A DNA stretch of 37,638 nucleotides. Origin: an uncultured Chlorobiaceae bacterium (GTDB lineage: Bacteria > Bacteroidota > Chlorobiia > Chlorobiales > Chlorobiaceae). Under the pieces are notes generated by a model, which was given only the letters and a program-made list of their open reading frames with translations, did no database searches and was not told where the DNA came from. The DNA lies in the NCBI GenBank assembly GCA_903824295.1, contig CAIJWE010000031.1:1-37638 (forward strand). Reading direction: 5' to 3'. Numbering within the stretch: position 1 is the stretch's first letter; each line of letters starts with the position of its first letter. Of this stretch, positions 16,478 through 24,955 are shown piece by piece. The position numbers and the translations under genes are program-made.

Positions 16478-17680
16478 TTAATCCCGCAGAAACTTGCGAA
16501 TATTCCGCGCGGCCTGGCGGATGCGCTCTTCGTTCTCGATCATGGCAATACGCACATACTCATCACCGTAGGCGCCGAATCCTATGCCGGGACTGACGGC
16601 AACCTTGGCTTCGCTAAGCAGCTTCTTGCTGAACTCAAGGCTTCCCATTGAGCGGAAGGGTTCGGGAATCTGTGCCCAGACAAACATGCTTGCACGGGGT
16701 GAAACAACCGGCCAGCCTGCGTTGATAAAACTTTTGACCATAACATCGCGCCGTTTGCGGTAGACCTCGCAGATCTCCTGAACGCAGCTCTGGTCTTCAG
16801 TAAGGGCAATGGTTGAGGCGACCTGAATCGGGGTAAAGGTGCCGTAATCGAGCCAGCTCTTGATTTTTTCGAGGGCGCCGATCAGTTTGGCGTTTCCGAC
16901 CATGAACCCGACACGCCATCCGGCCATGTTGTAGGTTTTTGAGAGGGTATAGCTCTCGACGGCAACATCCTTTGCACCGGGAATCTGGAGGATTGAGGGA
17001 GTGACGTAGCCATCATAGGTCAGTTCGGCATAGGCAATATCACTGATAATATAAAAGCGCTCCTGTCGGGCAATATCGACCAGCTTCTGATAAAAGGGAA
17101 GTTCAACCGTTGCTGTGGTGGGGTTATTGGGAAAATTCACAACAATGAACTTGGGCTTTGGTGACGATTCGCGCAGCGCTTTTTCAATATTTGCGAAAAA
17201 GCCCTCTTCGTCAAGAGTGAAATCGTCGTTCAGTTCAAGTTTCAGGCGATGGACGTTACCGCCGGCAAGAATGAATGCCTGGGAGTGGATAGGGTAACAG
17301 GGATCGGGCACCATGGCAAGGTCACCGGGATTGGTGATGGCCTGCACAAGGTGAACATAACCCTCTTTTGAACCCATCGTTGCCACAACTTCACGATCGA
17401 GGTCAAGATCAACATTGTACTTTCGTTGATACCAGGTTCCCACCGCGCCACGAAGCTTGTAAATTCCCTTTGAAACGGAATAGCCGTGAGTCCTCGGTTT
17501 ATTGATGCTTTCGATCAGTTTGTCGACAATATGCTGGGGTGTCGGGCCGTCAGGATTACCCATCGAAAAATCAATAACATCCTCACCAGCACGCCGTTCA
17601 GCCATTTTGAGTTCATTGACCGCAGCAAAGACATACTTGGGCAAACGCTTGATCTTGTCAAACTCTATTTCATCAAACAT
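16478..17680 (-). CDS. alaC: AlaC-type class I aminotransferase
   Basis: PLP-dependent transaminase, closest to E. coli AlaC (glutamate-pyruvate aminotransferase), which also reads 'LPPYVF', 'ELKMAARRRGEDIIDFSMGNPDG' and 'GSKEG' at matching places. Here 'DFSMGNPDGPTP' is at 37-48, 'NFPNNPTTATVELPFY' near 182, Asp214/Tyr217 in 'DIAYAEL', and the Schiff-base Lys248 in 'SKTYNMAGWRVGFM'. Likely makes alanine from pyruvate and glutamate; related proteins are annotated as LL-diaminopimelate aminotransferases, so substrate is not certain. I start at 17680 (400 aa, 'MFDEIEF'); an upstream extension to 17869 is open but unlike the family and lacks a ribosome site. It is transcribed away from the hdr operon. 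A 225-base piece is duplicated at 14099-14323. Confidence 0.88.
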   Translation of the reverse strand: MFDEIEFDKIKRLPKYVFAAVNELKMAERRAGEDVIDFSMGNPDGPTPQHIVDKLIESINKPRTHGYSVSKGIYKLRGAVGTWYQRKYNVDLDLDREVVATMGSKEGYVHLVQAITNPGDLAMVPDPCYPIHSQAFILAGGNVHRLKLELNDDFTLDEEGFFANIEKALRESSPKPKFIVVNFPNNPTTATVELPFYQKLVDIARQERFYIISDIAYAELTYDGYVTPSILQIPGAKDVAVESYTLSKTYNMAGWRVGFMVGNAKLIGALEKIKSWLDYGTFTPIQVASTIALTEDQSCVQEICEVYRKRRDVMVKSFINAGWPVVSPRASMFVWAQIPEPFRSMGSLEFSKKLLSEAKVAVSPGIGFGAYGDEYVRIAMIENEERIRQAARNIRKFLRD

Positions 17681-18129
17681 GGTCTTGTAATGAAAATTTA
17701 TAATACTTAAAATGGGGAGTTGCTGCATCATAAGCAAAAAGAGTATCATATCAATGACTTTCCGGATATTTTCCCCCATCAGGGTTGCCGAAAATGCAGG
17801 CTCAACATGCTGAAGAGGAAAAATGCACATCAAGAACGCAACTCTCTTGATGCAACACCCCCCGAACAAAAAAAATTAAACCGAAGTGAACGCATTGATG
17901 CATCTCCGCGTTTATTAACAATTGTTGAAAAAAGTGATGACACGCGACAAGCTGTTAAAAATCTGGAAACAGAGTGGTGGCGCACCTTTCCGGTGCTTTC
18001 AGGCTCTTTTTTCATCCGGAGTGAGCGCAAATAAATGAATCCGATTTATTTGACATTAATGTAATTTTCTTTAACATGCTATGTTGGTGTCTTTTCGCTT
18101 CCCGCTCCACGTAAAGTAACCTATACCAC
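17681..18129. other. Divergent intergenic region, alaC / hdr operon
   Basis: A 449-bp region between two outward-facing genes, expected to hold both promoters. A frame at 17720-18034 is open but has no family resemblance, no good ribosome site and overlaps where promoters must be, so I do not call it. A candidate promoter for the hdr operon is listed separately. Confidence 0.5.
18050..18077 (+). promoter_or_regulatory. Candidate sigma-70 promoter for the hdr-flx operon
   Basis: TTGACA at 18050-18055 is a perfect -35 box. TAACAT at 18072-18077 follows after 16 bases and matches four of six -10 positions. It lies 52 bases before the GTG of the first operon gene. Confidence 0.45.
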
Positions 18130-19638
18130 GTGTCAAAAATCAAGATGACAGTAAAGGATACCCTGAAGCATCAGCTTGAGGAATCCACCGGAAACGACTA
18201 TAACTGCTGCTACCAGTGCGGCAAGTGTACCGCTGGTTGTCCTGCGGGAGCATTTATGGACAGTCCTCCGGCAAGAATCATGCGTCTCGTTCAGGCAGGC
18301 TATATCGAAGATGCCCTGAAAAGCGAAGCGCTCTGGTTCTGTGTTGGTTGCATGACCTGTACTTCACGATGTCCACAGAACATGGATATTGCCGCAACAA
18401 TGGACTCTCTCAGGGCTATGGCGCTTGAGAAGGGTATTGTTTCAGAAAACAGGGCAAAAAAACTGGTCACTGCATTCCATGTCTCCTTCCTCAACAACGT
18501 GCGCAAACATGGCCGTCTTGAGGAGCTCTCACTCATCAACAGCTACAAGCTCCGCACCAGAACGTTCCTGCAGGATGCCGAGTCGGGTGTCAAGATGATC
18601 ATGAGCGGAAAGATCAATCCGCTGCACACCATTACCGGTAAAGGTGGAGTAAAGGGAAAGGAGCAGATCGCAAAAATTTTTGAAGCTTCCAAAAAAGAGG
18701 CTCATCTGGCTGCTCCGAAACGACGTCCGATAAAAAAGGAGTTCACCCCAACGTCTCCCCGTTCGATCAAGCCGGGCATGACCATTGGCTACTATCCCGG
18801 ATGCTCGCTGAGTGGAACAGCACGGGAATATGATATTTCAGTCAAAAAAATGTGCGCCCTGCTCGGCATCAAGCTTCAGGAGCTTGATGACTGGAACTGC
18901 TGCGGAGCAACATCGGCACACGCCACCAACCATAAGCTTGCCGTGCTTCTTCCTGCACGGAACCAGGCTCTTGCCGATGCGCAGGGGCTGAAGCTGGTTC
19001 TTGCACCCTGCGCTGCCTGCCAGAACCGTCAGGTTACCACCCGACAGTCACTGCTTGACTCTGAGGAACTTCGTGAGGAGGTTCGCGCAATTACCGGCAT
19101 CGTACCAACCTGCACGGCTGAATTTATTGGTGTAACCCAGCTTCTTGAAGCAATGGATCCGGAGGACATCAAGAGAAGGGTTAAAAAGCCCCTTACAGGT
19201 CTCCATCTTGCCTGCTATTATGGTTGCCTGCTCGTTCGACCAATGGAAGCCATGGGTTTTGACGATCCGGAAAACCCGCTCAAAATGGAGGCGATCATGA
19301 CTGCCCTCGGGGCTACACCGATAGACTGGGCGTTCAAGATTGAGTGCTGCGGAGCCGGGCTGACGCTTGCCCAGCAGCCGCTTGTCGAAGAGCTGACGCA
19401 TACCATTGCCAAAAACGCAGCCGATAACGGTGCCGAAGCCTTTGTTGTTGCCTGTCCCCTTTGCCAGGCCAATCTCGACATGCGTCAGGGAAGCATGAGA
19501 AAGCGGTTCGGCGATGTCAAAGAGATGCCGGTTTACTACATTTCGGAGCTTGTCGCCATCGCCTGCGGTGCCGACCCTGCGGAAGTAGCTGTGGGAGAGC
19601 ATTTTGTGCCTGCGCTCGACCTTGTCTCAAAACTTTAG
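18130..19638 (+). CDS. hdrCB: HdrC-HdrB fusion, heterodisulfide reductase-like subunit
   Basis: 502 residues joining two subunits that are usually separate. The HdrC part has two four-cysteine clusters (Cys27, 30, 33, 37 and Cys71, 74, 77, 81), each binding [4Fe-4S]. After a ~120-residue linker, the HdrB part has two CCG domains. The first has 'YYPGCSLSG' near 220, 'CCGAT' near 257 and 'CAAC' near 295; the second has 'CYYGC' near 362, 'CCGAG' near 407 and 'CPLC' near 442. These hold the non-cubane [4Fe-4S] clusters that cleave disulfides. In bacteria without coenzyme M, the substrate is thought to be a protein or small-molecule disulfide such as DsrC. The GTG start has no clear ribosome site. 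First gene of a six-gene operon. Confidence 0.9.
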   Translation: MSKIKMTVKDTLKHQLEESTGNDYNCCYQCGKCTAGCPAGAFMDSPPARIMRLVQAGYIEDALKSEALWFCVGCMTCTSRCPQNMDIAATMDSLRAMALEKGIVSENRAKKLVTAFHVSFLNNVRKHGRLEELSLINSYKLRTRTFLQDAESGVKMIMSGKINPLHTITGKGGVKGKEQIAKIFEASKKEAHLAAPKRRPIKKEFTPTSPRSIKPGMTIGYYPGCSLSGTAREYDISVKKMCALLGIKLQELDDWNCCGATSAHATNHKLAVLLPARNQALADAQGLKLVLAPCAACQNRQVTTRQSLLDSEELREEVRAITGIVPTCTAEFIGVTQLLEAMDPEDIKRRVKKPLTGLHLACYYGCLLVRPMEAMGFDDPENPLKMEAIMTALGATPIDWAFKIECCGAGLTLAQQPLVEELTHTIAKNAADNGAEAFVVACPLCQANLDMRQGSMRKRFGDVKEMPVYYISELVAIACGADPAEVAVGEHFVPALDLVSKL

Positions 19639-19650
19639 GGTACGACCAAA

Positions 19651-19686
19651 CCCTTGAATACCGTACGCAAAGCACGGGTTCAAGGG
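19651..19686 (+). other. Intercistronic hairpin between hdrCB and hdrA
   Basis: CCCTTGAATACCGT can pair with ACGGGTTCAAGGG across a nine-base loop, with eight outer and four inner pairs. No T tract follows, so it is not a standard terminator. It may be an mRNA processing or stability element that sets hdrCB apart from hdrA. Confidence 0.5.
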
Positions 19687-19738
19687 CGTTCCATGCCGGG
19701 CCCATCCGGTCAGCGGCTTCATACTAAAAGATTGAATA

Positions 19739-21709
19739 ATGGCAAAAATCGGGGTATTTATATGTCACTGCGGCGAAAATGTCGCTGCAAAGGTTGATTG
19801 TACCAAACTTGCTGCCGCCCTGGGGGAACATCCCGGGGTTGCCGTCTCTGTCGAATACAAATATTTCTGCTCCGATCCAGGCCAGGAGAGCGTCAAAAAA
19901 GCGATCCGCGAAAACAACCTGAGCGGTATCGTCATAGCCGCCTGCTCACCAAGAATGCATGAAGCCACCTTCCGCAAAGCATGTGCTGAGGCGGGGCTGA
20001 ACCCCTATCTCTGTGAAATAGCCAACATTCGCGAACAATGTTCGTGGGTGCATACCGACAAGGATATGGCTACCGAGAAAGCGGCGGATATTGTCCGTTC
20101 GATGGTTGAAAAGGTCAAGCGCAACAACAAACTTCAGCCTATTGAGGTACCGGTAACCCGCCGGGCTCTGGTCATCGGCGGAGGTATTGCCGGTCTCCAG
20201 GCAGCACTCGATATTGCCAATGCCGGTCAGGAAGTTGTCCTCGTCGAGCGGGAGCCCTCCCTTGGCGGTCACATGGCACAGTTGTCGGAGACCTTCCCTA
20301 CACTCGACTGCTCGCAGTGCATCATGACCCCCAGAATGGTCGAAACCGCCCAGCATCCCAAAATCAGGCTCCTTACCTATGCCGAAATTGAGAGTGTTGA
20401 TGGCTATATCGGCAACTTCAAGGTGAGGGTTCGCATGAAATCGCGCTACGTTGACATGAACACCTGTACGGGCTGCGGCGACTGCACAACAAAATGTCCG
20501 GTCAAAAAAATCTCCAGTGAATTTGACTGCGGCCTTGGCAAGCGCACCGCCATTTATACCCCTTTCGCCCAATCCGTCCCCAATATGCCGGTCATCGACA
20601 AGGCAAACTGCATCTACTTCAAGAACGGAAAATGCAAACTGTGCCAGAAGTCCTGTCAAATCAATGCCATCAACTTTGATATGCAGGATGAATTCATCGA
20701 CCTTGAGATCGGTGCAATTGTGGTGGCCACCGGCTTCCAGATCCAGAATACCGCCCTCTACGGAGAGTATGGCTACGGTAAATTTCCGGACGTCATCACC
20801 GGCCTTCAGTTTGAGCGCCTCGCCTCGGCAAGTGGCCCGACTGCCGGAAAAATCCTTCGTCCCTCTGACGGTAAAGAGCCCGAAACCGTTGTCTTTATCC
20901 AGTGCGCCGGATCACGCGACCCTTCGAAGGGAGTACGCTACTGCTCCAAAATATGCTGCATGTACACCGCCAAACATGCCATGCTCTACGCACACAAGAT
21001 GCACGACGGTCATGCCCATATTTTCTACATGGATATCCGTGCAGCAGGCAAAGGGTATGATGAATTTACCCGCCGGGCCATTGAGGAGGATGAGGCATCC
21101 TACATCCGTGGCAGAGTGAGCAAGCTCTGGCTGGAGAATGGGAAAATGATGGTGCGCGGTGTCGATACCCTGCTCGGCAAGCCGGTGACCGTTGTGGCCG
21201 ACATGGTGGTACTGGCCACAGCAATGGTGCCACAGCCCAATGCAAAAGAGTTTGCCAAAACCATCGGTATCGCCTACGACGAATATGGCTTCTACAACGA
21301 GGCCCATCTCAAGCTGCGCCCCGTTGAATCATCAACGGCAGGGGTCTTTCTTGCCGGAGCGTGCCAGTCGCCCAAAGATATTCCTGACTCAATTGCCCAG
21401 GCATCAGCCACAGCCAGCAAGGTGCTTGCCCTTTTCAGCAAGGAAAAACTTGAGCGGGAGCCGGTTATTGCCATCAACAACGAAGCAACCTGCGCCGGAT
21501 GCTGGGGCTGCGTTCTTGCCTGTCCCTACAATGCCATTGAGAAAAAAGATATTCGCGACCGTTCGGGAAAACTTGTCAAACAGGTGGCCTACGTCAATCC
21601 CGGCCTCTGCCAGGGGTGCGGCACCTGCGTCAGCTTCTGCCGTTCAAACAGCCTTGACCTGGCAGGTTTTACCGAAAAACAGATATTTGCAGAAGTGATG
21701 GGGCTTTAA
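19739..21709 (+). CDS. hdrA: HdrA-like flavin/iron-sulfur subunit
   Basis: 656 residues, the full HdrA form rather than the shorter QmoA. The N-terminal domain (1-135, 'GVFICHCGEN') leads to the FAD-binding 'VIGGGIAGLQAALD' near 145. The HdrA-specific 'LDCSQCIMTPRM' lies near 189, a ferredoxin-like 'CTGCGDCTTKCPVKK' near 242 and further cysteines at 'CKLCQKSC' near 300. Two C-terminal clusters close the protein ('CAGCWGCVLACPYN' near 585, 'CQGCGTCVSFCRSN' near 624). In characterised complexes, this flavin bifurcates electrons between ferredoxin and the HdrB disulfide site. The ribosome site is weak. With flxD-A downstream, it should take electrons from NAD(P)H rather than hydrogen or F420. 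Confidence 0.93.
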   Translation: MAKIGVFICHCGENVAAKVDCTKLAAALGEHPGVAVSVEYKYFCSDPGQESVKKAIRENNLSGIVIAACSPRMHEATFRKACAEAGLNPYLCEIANIREQCSWVHTDKDMATEKAADIVRSMVEKVKRNNKLQPIEVPVTRRALVIGGGIAGLQAALDIANAGQEVVLVEREPSLGGHMAQLSETFPTLDCSQCIMTPRMVETAQHPKIRLLTYAEIESVDGYIGNFKVRVRMKSRYVDMNTCTGCGDCTTKCPVKKISSEFDCGLGKRTAIYTPFAQSVPNMPVIDKANCIYFKNGKCKLCQKSCQINAINFDMQDEFIDLEIGAIVVATGFQIQNTALYGEYGYGKFPDVITGLQFERLASASGPTAGKILRPSDGKEPETVVFIQCAGSRDPSKGVRYCSKICCMYTAKHAMLYAHKMHDGHAHIFYMDIRAAGKGYDEFTRRAIEEDEASYIRGRVSKLWLENGKMMVRGVDTLLGKPVTVVADMVVLATAMVPQPNAKEFAKTIGIAYDEYGFYNEAHLKLRPVESSTAGVFLAGACQSPKDIPDSIAQASATASKVLALFSKEKLEREPVIAINNEATCAGCWGCVLACPYNAIEKKDIRDRSGKLVKQVAYVNPGLCQGCGTCVSFCRSNSLDLAGFTEKQIFAEVMGL

Positions 21710-21763
21710 AAAAACCTCCATTTTTCCCTTGAACAAACAGAACTTTGCTACTGGAGTACGCCG

Positions 21764-22213
21764 ATGAGTGAACCATTTGAACCAAAGATCGTCGCTTTTG
21801 TCTGTACCTACTGCACCTACGCAGGAGCTGACCTGGCAGGAACGAGCAGGCTGAAATACGCACCCAATGTCCGTATTGTCCGGCTTCCCTGCACCGGAAG
21901 AATCAGCCCCATGTTTATCCTTAAAGCGCTGCAGAAGGGGGCTGACGGTGTGCTGGTCAGTGGCTGCCACCCGGGTGACTGCCATTTCACCCACGGAAAC
22001 TACCATGCTCGCCGCCGGTGGATGGTCTTTCGCGCCCTGCTCGACTTCACCGGTATCCCACCTGAACGGGTCATGTTCTCATGGATCAGTGCGGCAGAAG
22101 GCAGCAAATTTGCCGATCTTATCAACAGCGTTACGGAAGATATCCGTAAACTCGGCCCTTTTGATCAGTATCAGGAGTTGATCAAGGAAACGGAATCACC
22201 GGCTACCCTTTAA
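21764..22213 (+). CDS. flxD: MvhD/FlxD-like [2Fe-2S] linker protein
   Basis: A 149-residue MvhD-family protein ('FVCTYCTYAGADLAG', 'VRLPCTGRI', 'VSGCHPGDCHF') with five conserved cysteines for a [2Fe-2S] cluster. It bridges HdrA to the electron-input module: hydrogenase in methanogens, Flx flavoprotein in bacteria. GGAG eight bases before the ATG; 54 bp after hdrA. No hydrogenase genes are nearby, which supports the Flx assignment. Confidence 0.9.
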   Translation: MSEPFEPKIVAFVCTYCTYAGADLAGTSRLKYAPNVRIVRLPCTGRISPMFILKALQKGADGVLVSGCHPGDCHFTHGNYHARRRWMVFRALLDFTGIPPERVMFSWISAAEGSKFADLINSVTEDIRKLGPFDQYQELIKETESPATL

Positions 22214-22225
22214 AAACAAGAGGCA

Positions 22226-23056
22226 ATGATTACACAGGAAAAATACAGAACAACGGTAAAAGAGCTTCTTGCCAATGGCACGATAAAAATGGCGATCGGC
22301 TACAGGACCGGCTCAACTCCCGATCGGCGTCGCCCGCTCTTTATCCGCAACTCGGAGGAGGCCGACCAGCTTGTACTCGACAGTACCTGCGTGACCAACC
22401 TTTCGGGATACCTCGTCACCGAAGGGCTCTTGAGCGATGAAAAACAGGTCGGCATCTTTCTGCGCCCCGAAGGGATACGCTCCATCAACATCCTCGCCGC
22501 AGAATTCCAGCTCAATGCAAGTCAGATCGTCATTTTTGGATTTGACTCAACAGGCCGCGAAGTCAGGCCGCTGCAGGGCCGAAATACCGAAGACTTTTCA
22601 GCGCTGCTCACTGAAATCAAGGAGAACCCGAACCTCACCTCAAAAGAGCCTCTCCTTGAACGTATCGAAAAGATGAACGCAAAAGAGCGTTTCGACTTCT
22701 GGCAGGAGGAATTCTCCCGATGCATCAAATGCTACGCCTGCCGTCAGGCCTGCCCCATGTGTTACTGCCGCCGCTGCATTGTCGACAGCAATCAACCGCA
22801 ATGGGTCAACACCTCGTCGCATACACTTGGAAATTTTGAATGGAATATCGTTCGGGCATTTCACCTTTCCGGCCGATGCGTCCAGTGCGGCAACTGCGAC
22901 CGGGCGTGCCCTGTCAACATTCCGCTTCGCCTCATCAACCAGAGAATGGCCAAAGAGGTGCTTGATGGATTCGATCATTTTGCCGGTTTAAGCCCGACTC
23001 AGGAACCGGTACTCGCAAGCTTCAAAAAGGACGACACTGAGACATTCATTCTCTAA
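22226..23056 (+). CDS. flxC: FlxC-like iron-sulfur protein
   Basis: A 276-residue protein. The C-terminal half has two [4Fe-4S] motifs, 'CIKCYACRQACPMCYC' near 166 and 'CVQCGNCDRACPVN' near 218. The N-terminal ~150 residues resemble the electron-transfer subunits of F420-reducing hydrogenase/formate dehydrogenase beta chains but have no clear flavin motif. It fits FlxC of the FlxABCD-HdrABC systems described in sulfate reducers. Twelve bases after flxD, with AGAGG as ribosome site. Presumed to pass electrons between FlxA/B and FlxD. Confidence 0.78.
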   Translation: MITQEKYRTTVKELLANGTIKMAIGYRTGSTPDRRRPLFIRNSEEADQLVLDSTCVTNLSGYLVTEGLLSDEKQVGIFLRPEGIRSINILAAEFQLNASQIVIFGFDSTGREVRPLQGRNTEDFSALLTEIKENPNLTSKEPLLERIEKMNAKERFDFWQEEFSRCIKCYACRQACPMCYCRRCIVDSNQPQWVNTSSHTLGNFEWNIVRAFHLSGRCVQCGNCDRACPVNIPLRLINQRMAKEVLDGFDHFAGLSPTQEPVLASFKKDDTETFIL

Positions 23057-23069
23057 GTAACCAACACCT

Positions 23070-24077
23070 ATGACAAGAATCCTTTTCAGTGATAAACTTG
23101 ACCAGTGTGTCGCAAAATGGCGCTCGGCAGGGATAACCGTGATTGGCCCAGTGCAGGGAGAGTCACTTTCAACCTATGCCGCAGTTGAGAAAGCCAGCGA
23201 TTTCGCTTTCGGCATCGTGCTCCCCGACCGTTCACTCAAGGAGCTCTTTTTTCCGCAAACTGAGCCGATGCTGCGCTACACCATCAAGAAAAATGAGATT
23301 GAGACGACGGACTTCGCTCCCCCTGCAGCCCCAAGAATCATTTTTGGTGCGAGGCCGTGTGATGCATCAGGTCTGGCAATTGACGATCCCCTTTTCGGAT
23401 GGGATTACAAGGATGAATACTGGTTTAAACGGCGCAATGAATCGGTCATTGTAACCATTGCCTGTACCGAATCGGATGATTTCTGCATGTGCACCTCACT
23501 CAAACACTCCCCCGACAGCACCAAAGGCTCTGATGTGCTGCTTCGCCCTCTCGACAAAAACCGGGGATGGGTGGTTGAAGAGCTGACCGACCGTGGACGA
23601 GAAGCCTTCGCGCTCATCTCCGAAGAGATCAAGGAGAGCGATGAAACAGCCCTGCCGACCGCCGAAGTGCCGGAAAAGTTCAACCTCGACACCTGCGTTA
23701 CCTGGCTGCAAAACCCTGTGAACTTCGACAGTAAATTCTGGAAAGAGATCTCCATGCGCTGTATCGGCTGCGCCTCCTGCACCTACCTCTGTCCCACCTG
23801 CCACTGCTTCGACATCCAGGACGAAGGCGACACCTACAGCGGCATCAGACGGAAAAACTGGGACAGTTGCTCTTTTGCCCTCTTTACCATGCACACCTCG
23901 GGCCACAACCCCCGTGCGACGCAATCGGCACGATGGCGCCAGCGCATCATGCACAAATTCAACTATTTTCCAGGCAAGTTCAGCGTGAACAGTTGCAGCG
24001 GATGCGGACGATGCTCACGCCAGTGCCCGGTTGACATGGGTATTACCGAGACTTTACAAGAGATATCAAAATTATAG
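23070..24077 (+). CDS. flxB: FlxB-like iron-sulfur protein (AsrA/HydB-type)
   Basis: 335 residues of the family that includes anaerobic sulfite reductase subunit A and sulfhydrogenase beta subunits. 'GARPCDASGLAIDD' near 93 is typical of that family, and the C-terminal part has two [4Fe-4S] motifs: 'CIGCASCTYLCPTCHCFD' near 231 and 'CSGCGRCSRQCPVD' near 311. It normally pairs with a flavoprotein like the next gene. Thirteen bases after flxC and two bases before the flxA start, so tightly coupled. Name given by operon context and family. Confidence 0.8.
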   Translation: MTRILFSDKLDQCVAKWRSAGITVIGPVQGESLSTYAAVEKASDFAFGIVLPDRSLKELFFPQTEPMLRYTIKKNEIETTDFAPPAAPRIIFGARPCDASGLAIDDPLFGWDYKDEYWFKRRNESVIVTIACTESDDFCMCTSLKHSPDSTKGSDVLLRPLDKNRGWVVEELTDRGREAFALISEEIKESDETALPTAEVPEKFNLDTCVTWLQNPVNFDSKFWKEISMRCIGCASCTYLCPTCHCFDIQDEGDTYSGIRRKNWDSCSFALFTMHTSGHNPRATQSARWRQRIMHKFNYFPGKFSVNSCSGCGRCSRQCPVDMGITETLQEISKL

Positions 24078-24079
24078 CC

Positions 24080-24946
24080 GTGACAGAAACCATCCAAAAC
24101 GCGCAACAGAACATTTACAAGCCGGCTATCATGAAAATCGTCGCCCGCCACGACGAAGCGCCCGGCGTCAAAACCATGAGGCTCGAGTTTCAAGACCCGG
24201 CCGACCATGAGCAGTTCAAGAAAACCTTCCGTACCGGCATGTTCGGTCTCTACGGCGTTTACGGCGAGGGAGAGAGCACCTTCTGCGTCGCAAGCCCCGA
24301 GACCCGGAACGAGTATATCGAGTGCACCTTCCGCCAGTCCGGCAGGGTAACATCGGCTCTCGCCAATGCCGATGTCGGTGATCTCGTCACCTTCCGGGGC
24401 CCCTACGGCAACCGCTTCCCCATCGAGCAGTTCCACGGAAAAAACCTCCTCTTCATTTCAGGAGGAATTGCTCTCCCCCCGACGCGGAGCGTTATCTGGT
24501 CGTGCCTTGATCAGCGTGAAAAATTCGGCAAGGTCACCATTGTCTATGGAGCCCGAACCGTAGCCGATCTGGTCTACAAACATGAACTGGACGAGTGGCA
24601 GGAACGCCCTGATGTTGACCTTGTCCTCACCGTCGATCCGGGTGGAGAGTCACCCGACTGGAAGTACCGTATCGGCTTTGTGCCCACCGTGCTCGAAGAG
24701 GCCGCCCCCTCTCCCGACAACTGCATCGCCGTGATATGCGGGCCGCCCATCATGATCAAGTTCACCCTGATCTCGCTCAAGAAACTTGGCTTTGATGAAA
24801 AAAACGTCTACACAACACTCGAAAACCGCATGAAATGTGGTGTCGGCAAATGCGGACGCTGCAATGTGGGGTCAGTCTATGTCTGCAAAGAGGGACCGGT
24901 CTTTACGGCAGAAGAGGTATCGCGTATGCCAGCCGCCGATCTGTAA
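24080..24946 (+). CDS. flxA: FlxA-like NAD(P)H:acceptor flavoprotein
   Basis: 288 residues of the ferredoxin-NADP reductase-like group containing AsrB, sulfhydrogenase gamma and dihydroorotate dehydrogenase electron-transfer subunits. The FAD domain (~10-105) includes 'FRGPYGNRFP'. The nucleotide domain (~115-235) has 'LLFISGGIALPPTRS' and 'CGPPIMIK'. C-terminal cysteines in 'MKCGVGKCGRCNVG' and 'YVCKEGP' bind [2Fe-2S]. It should be the NADH or NADPH entry or exit point of the whole complex. GTG start two bases after flxB. Ends nine bases from the convergent murB. Confidence 0.88.
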   Translation: MTETIQNAQQNIYKPAIMKIVARHDEAPGVKTMRLEFQDPADHEQFKKTFRTGMFGLYGVYGEGESTFCVASPETRNEYIECTFRQSGRVTSALANADVGDLVTFRGPYGNRFPIEQFHGKNLLFISGGIALPPTRSVIWSCLDQREKFGKVTIVYGARTVADLVYKHELDEWQERPDVDLVLTVDPGGESPDWKYRIGFVPTVLEEAAPSPDNCIAVICGPPIMIKFTLISLKKLGFDEKNVYTTLENRMKCGVGKCGRCNVGSVYVCKEGPVFTAEEVSRMPAADL

Positions 24947-24955
24947 CAGATATTT

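Noticed and set aside
17720-18034. Plus-strand frame of 104 codons between alaC and the hdr operon
   Set aside because: No ribosome site, no known motif, biased toward Lys/Arg/Glu, and it occupies a divergent promoter region.
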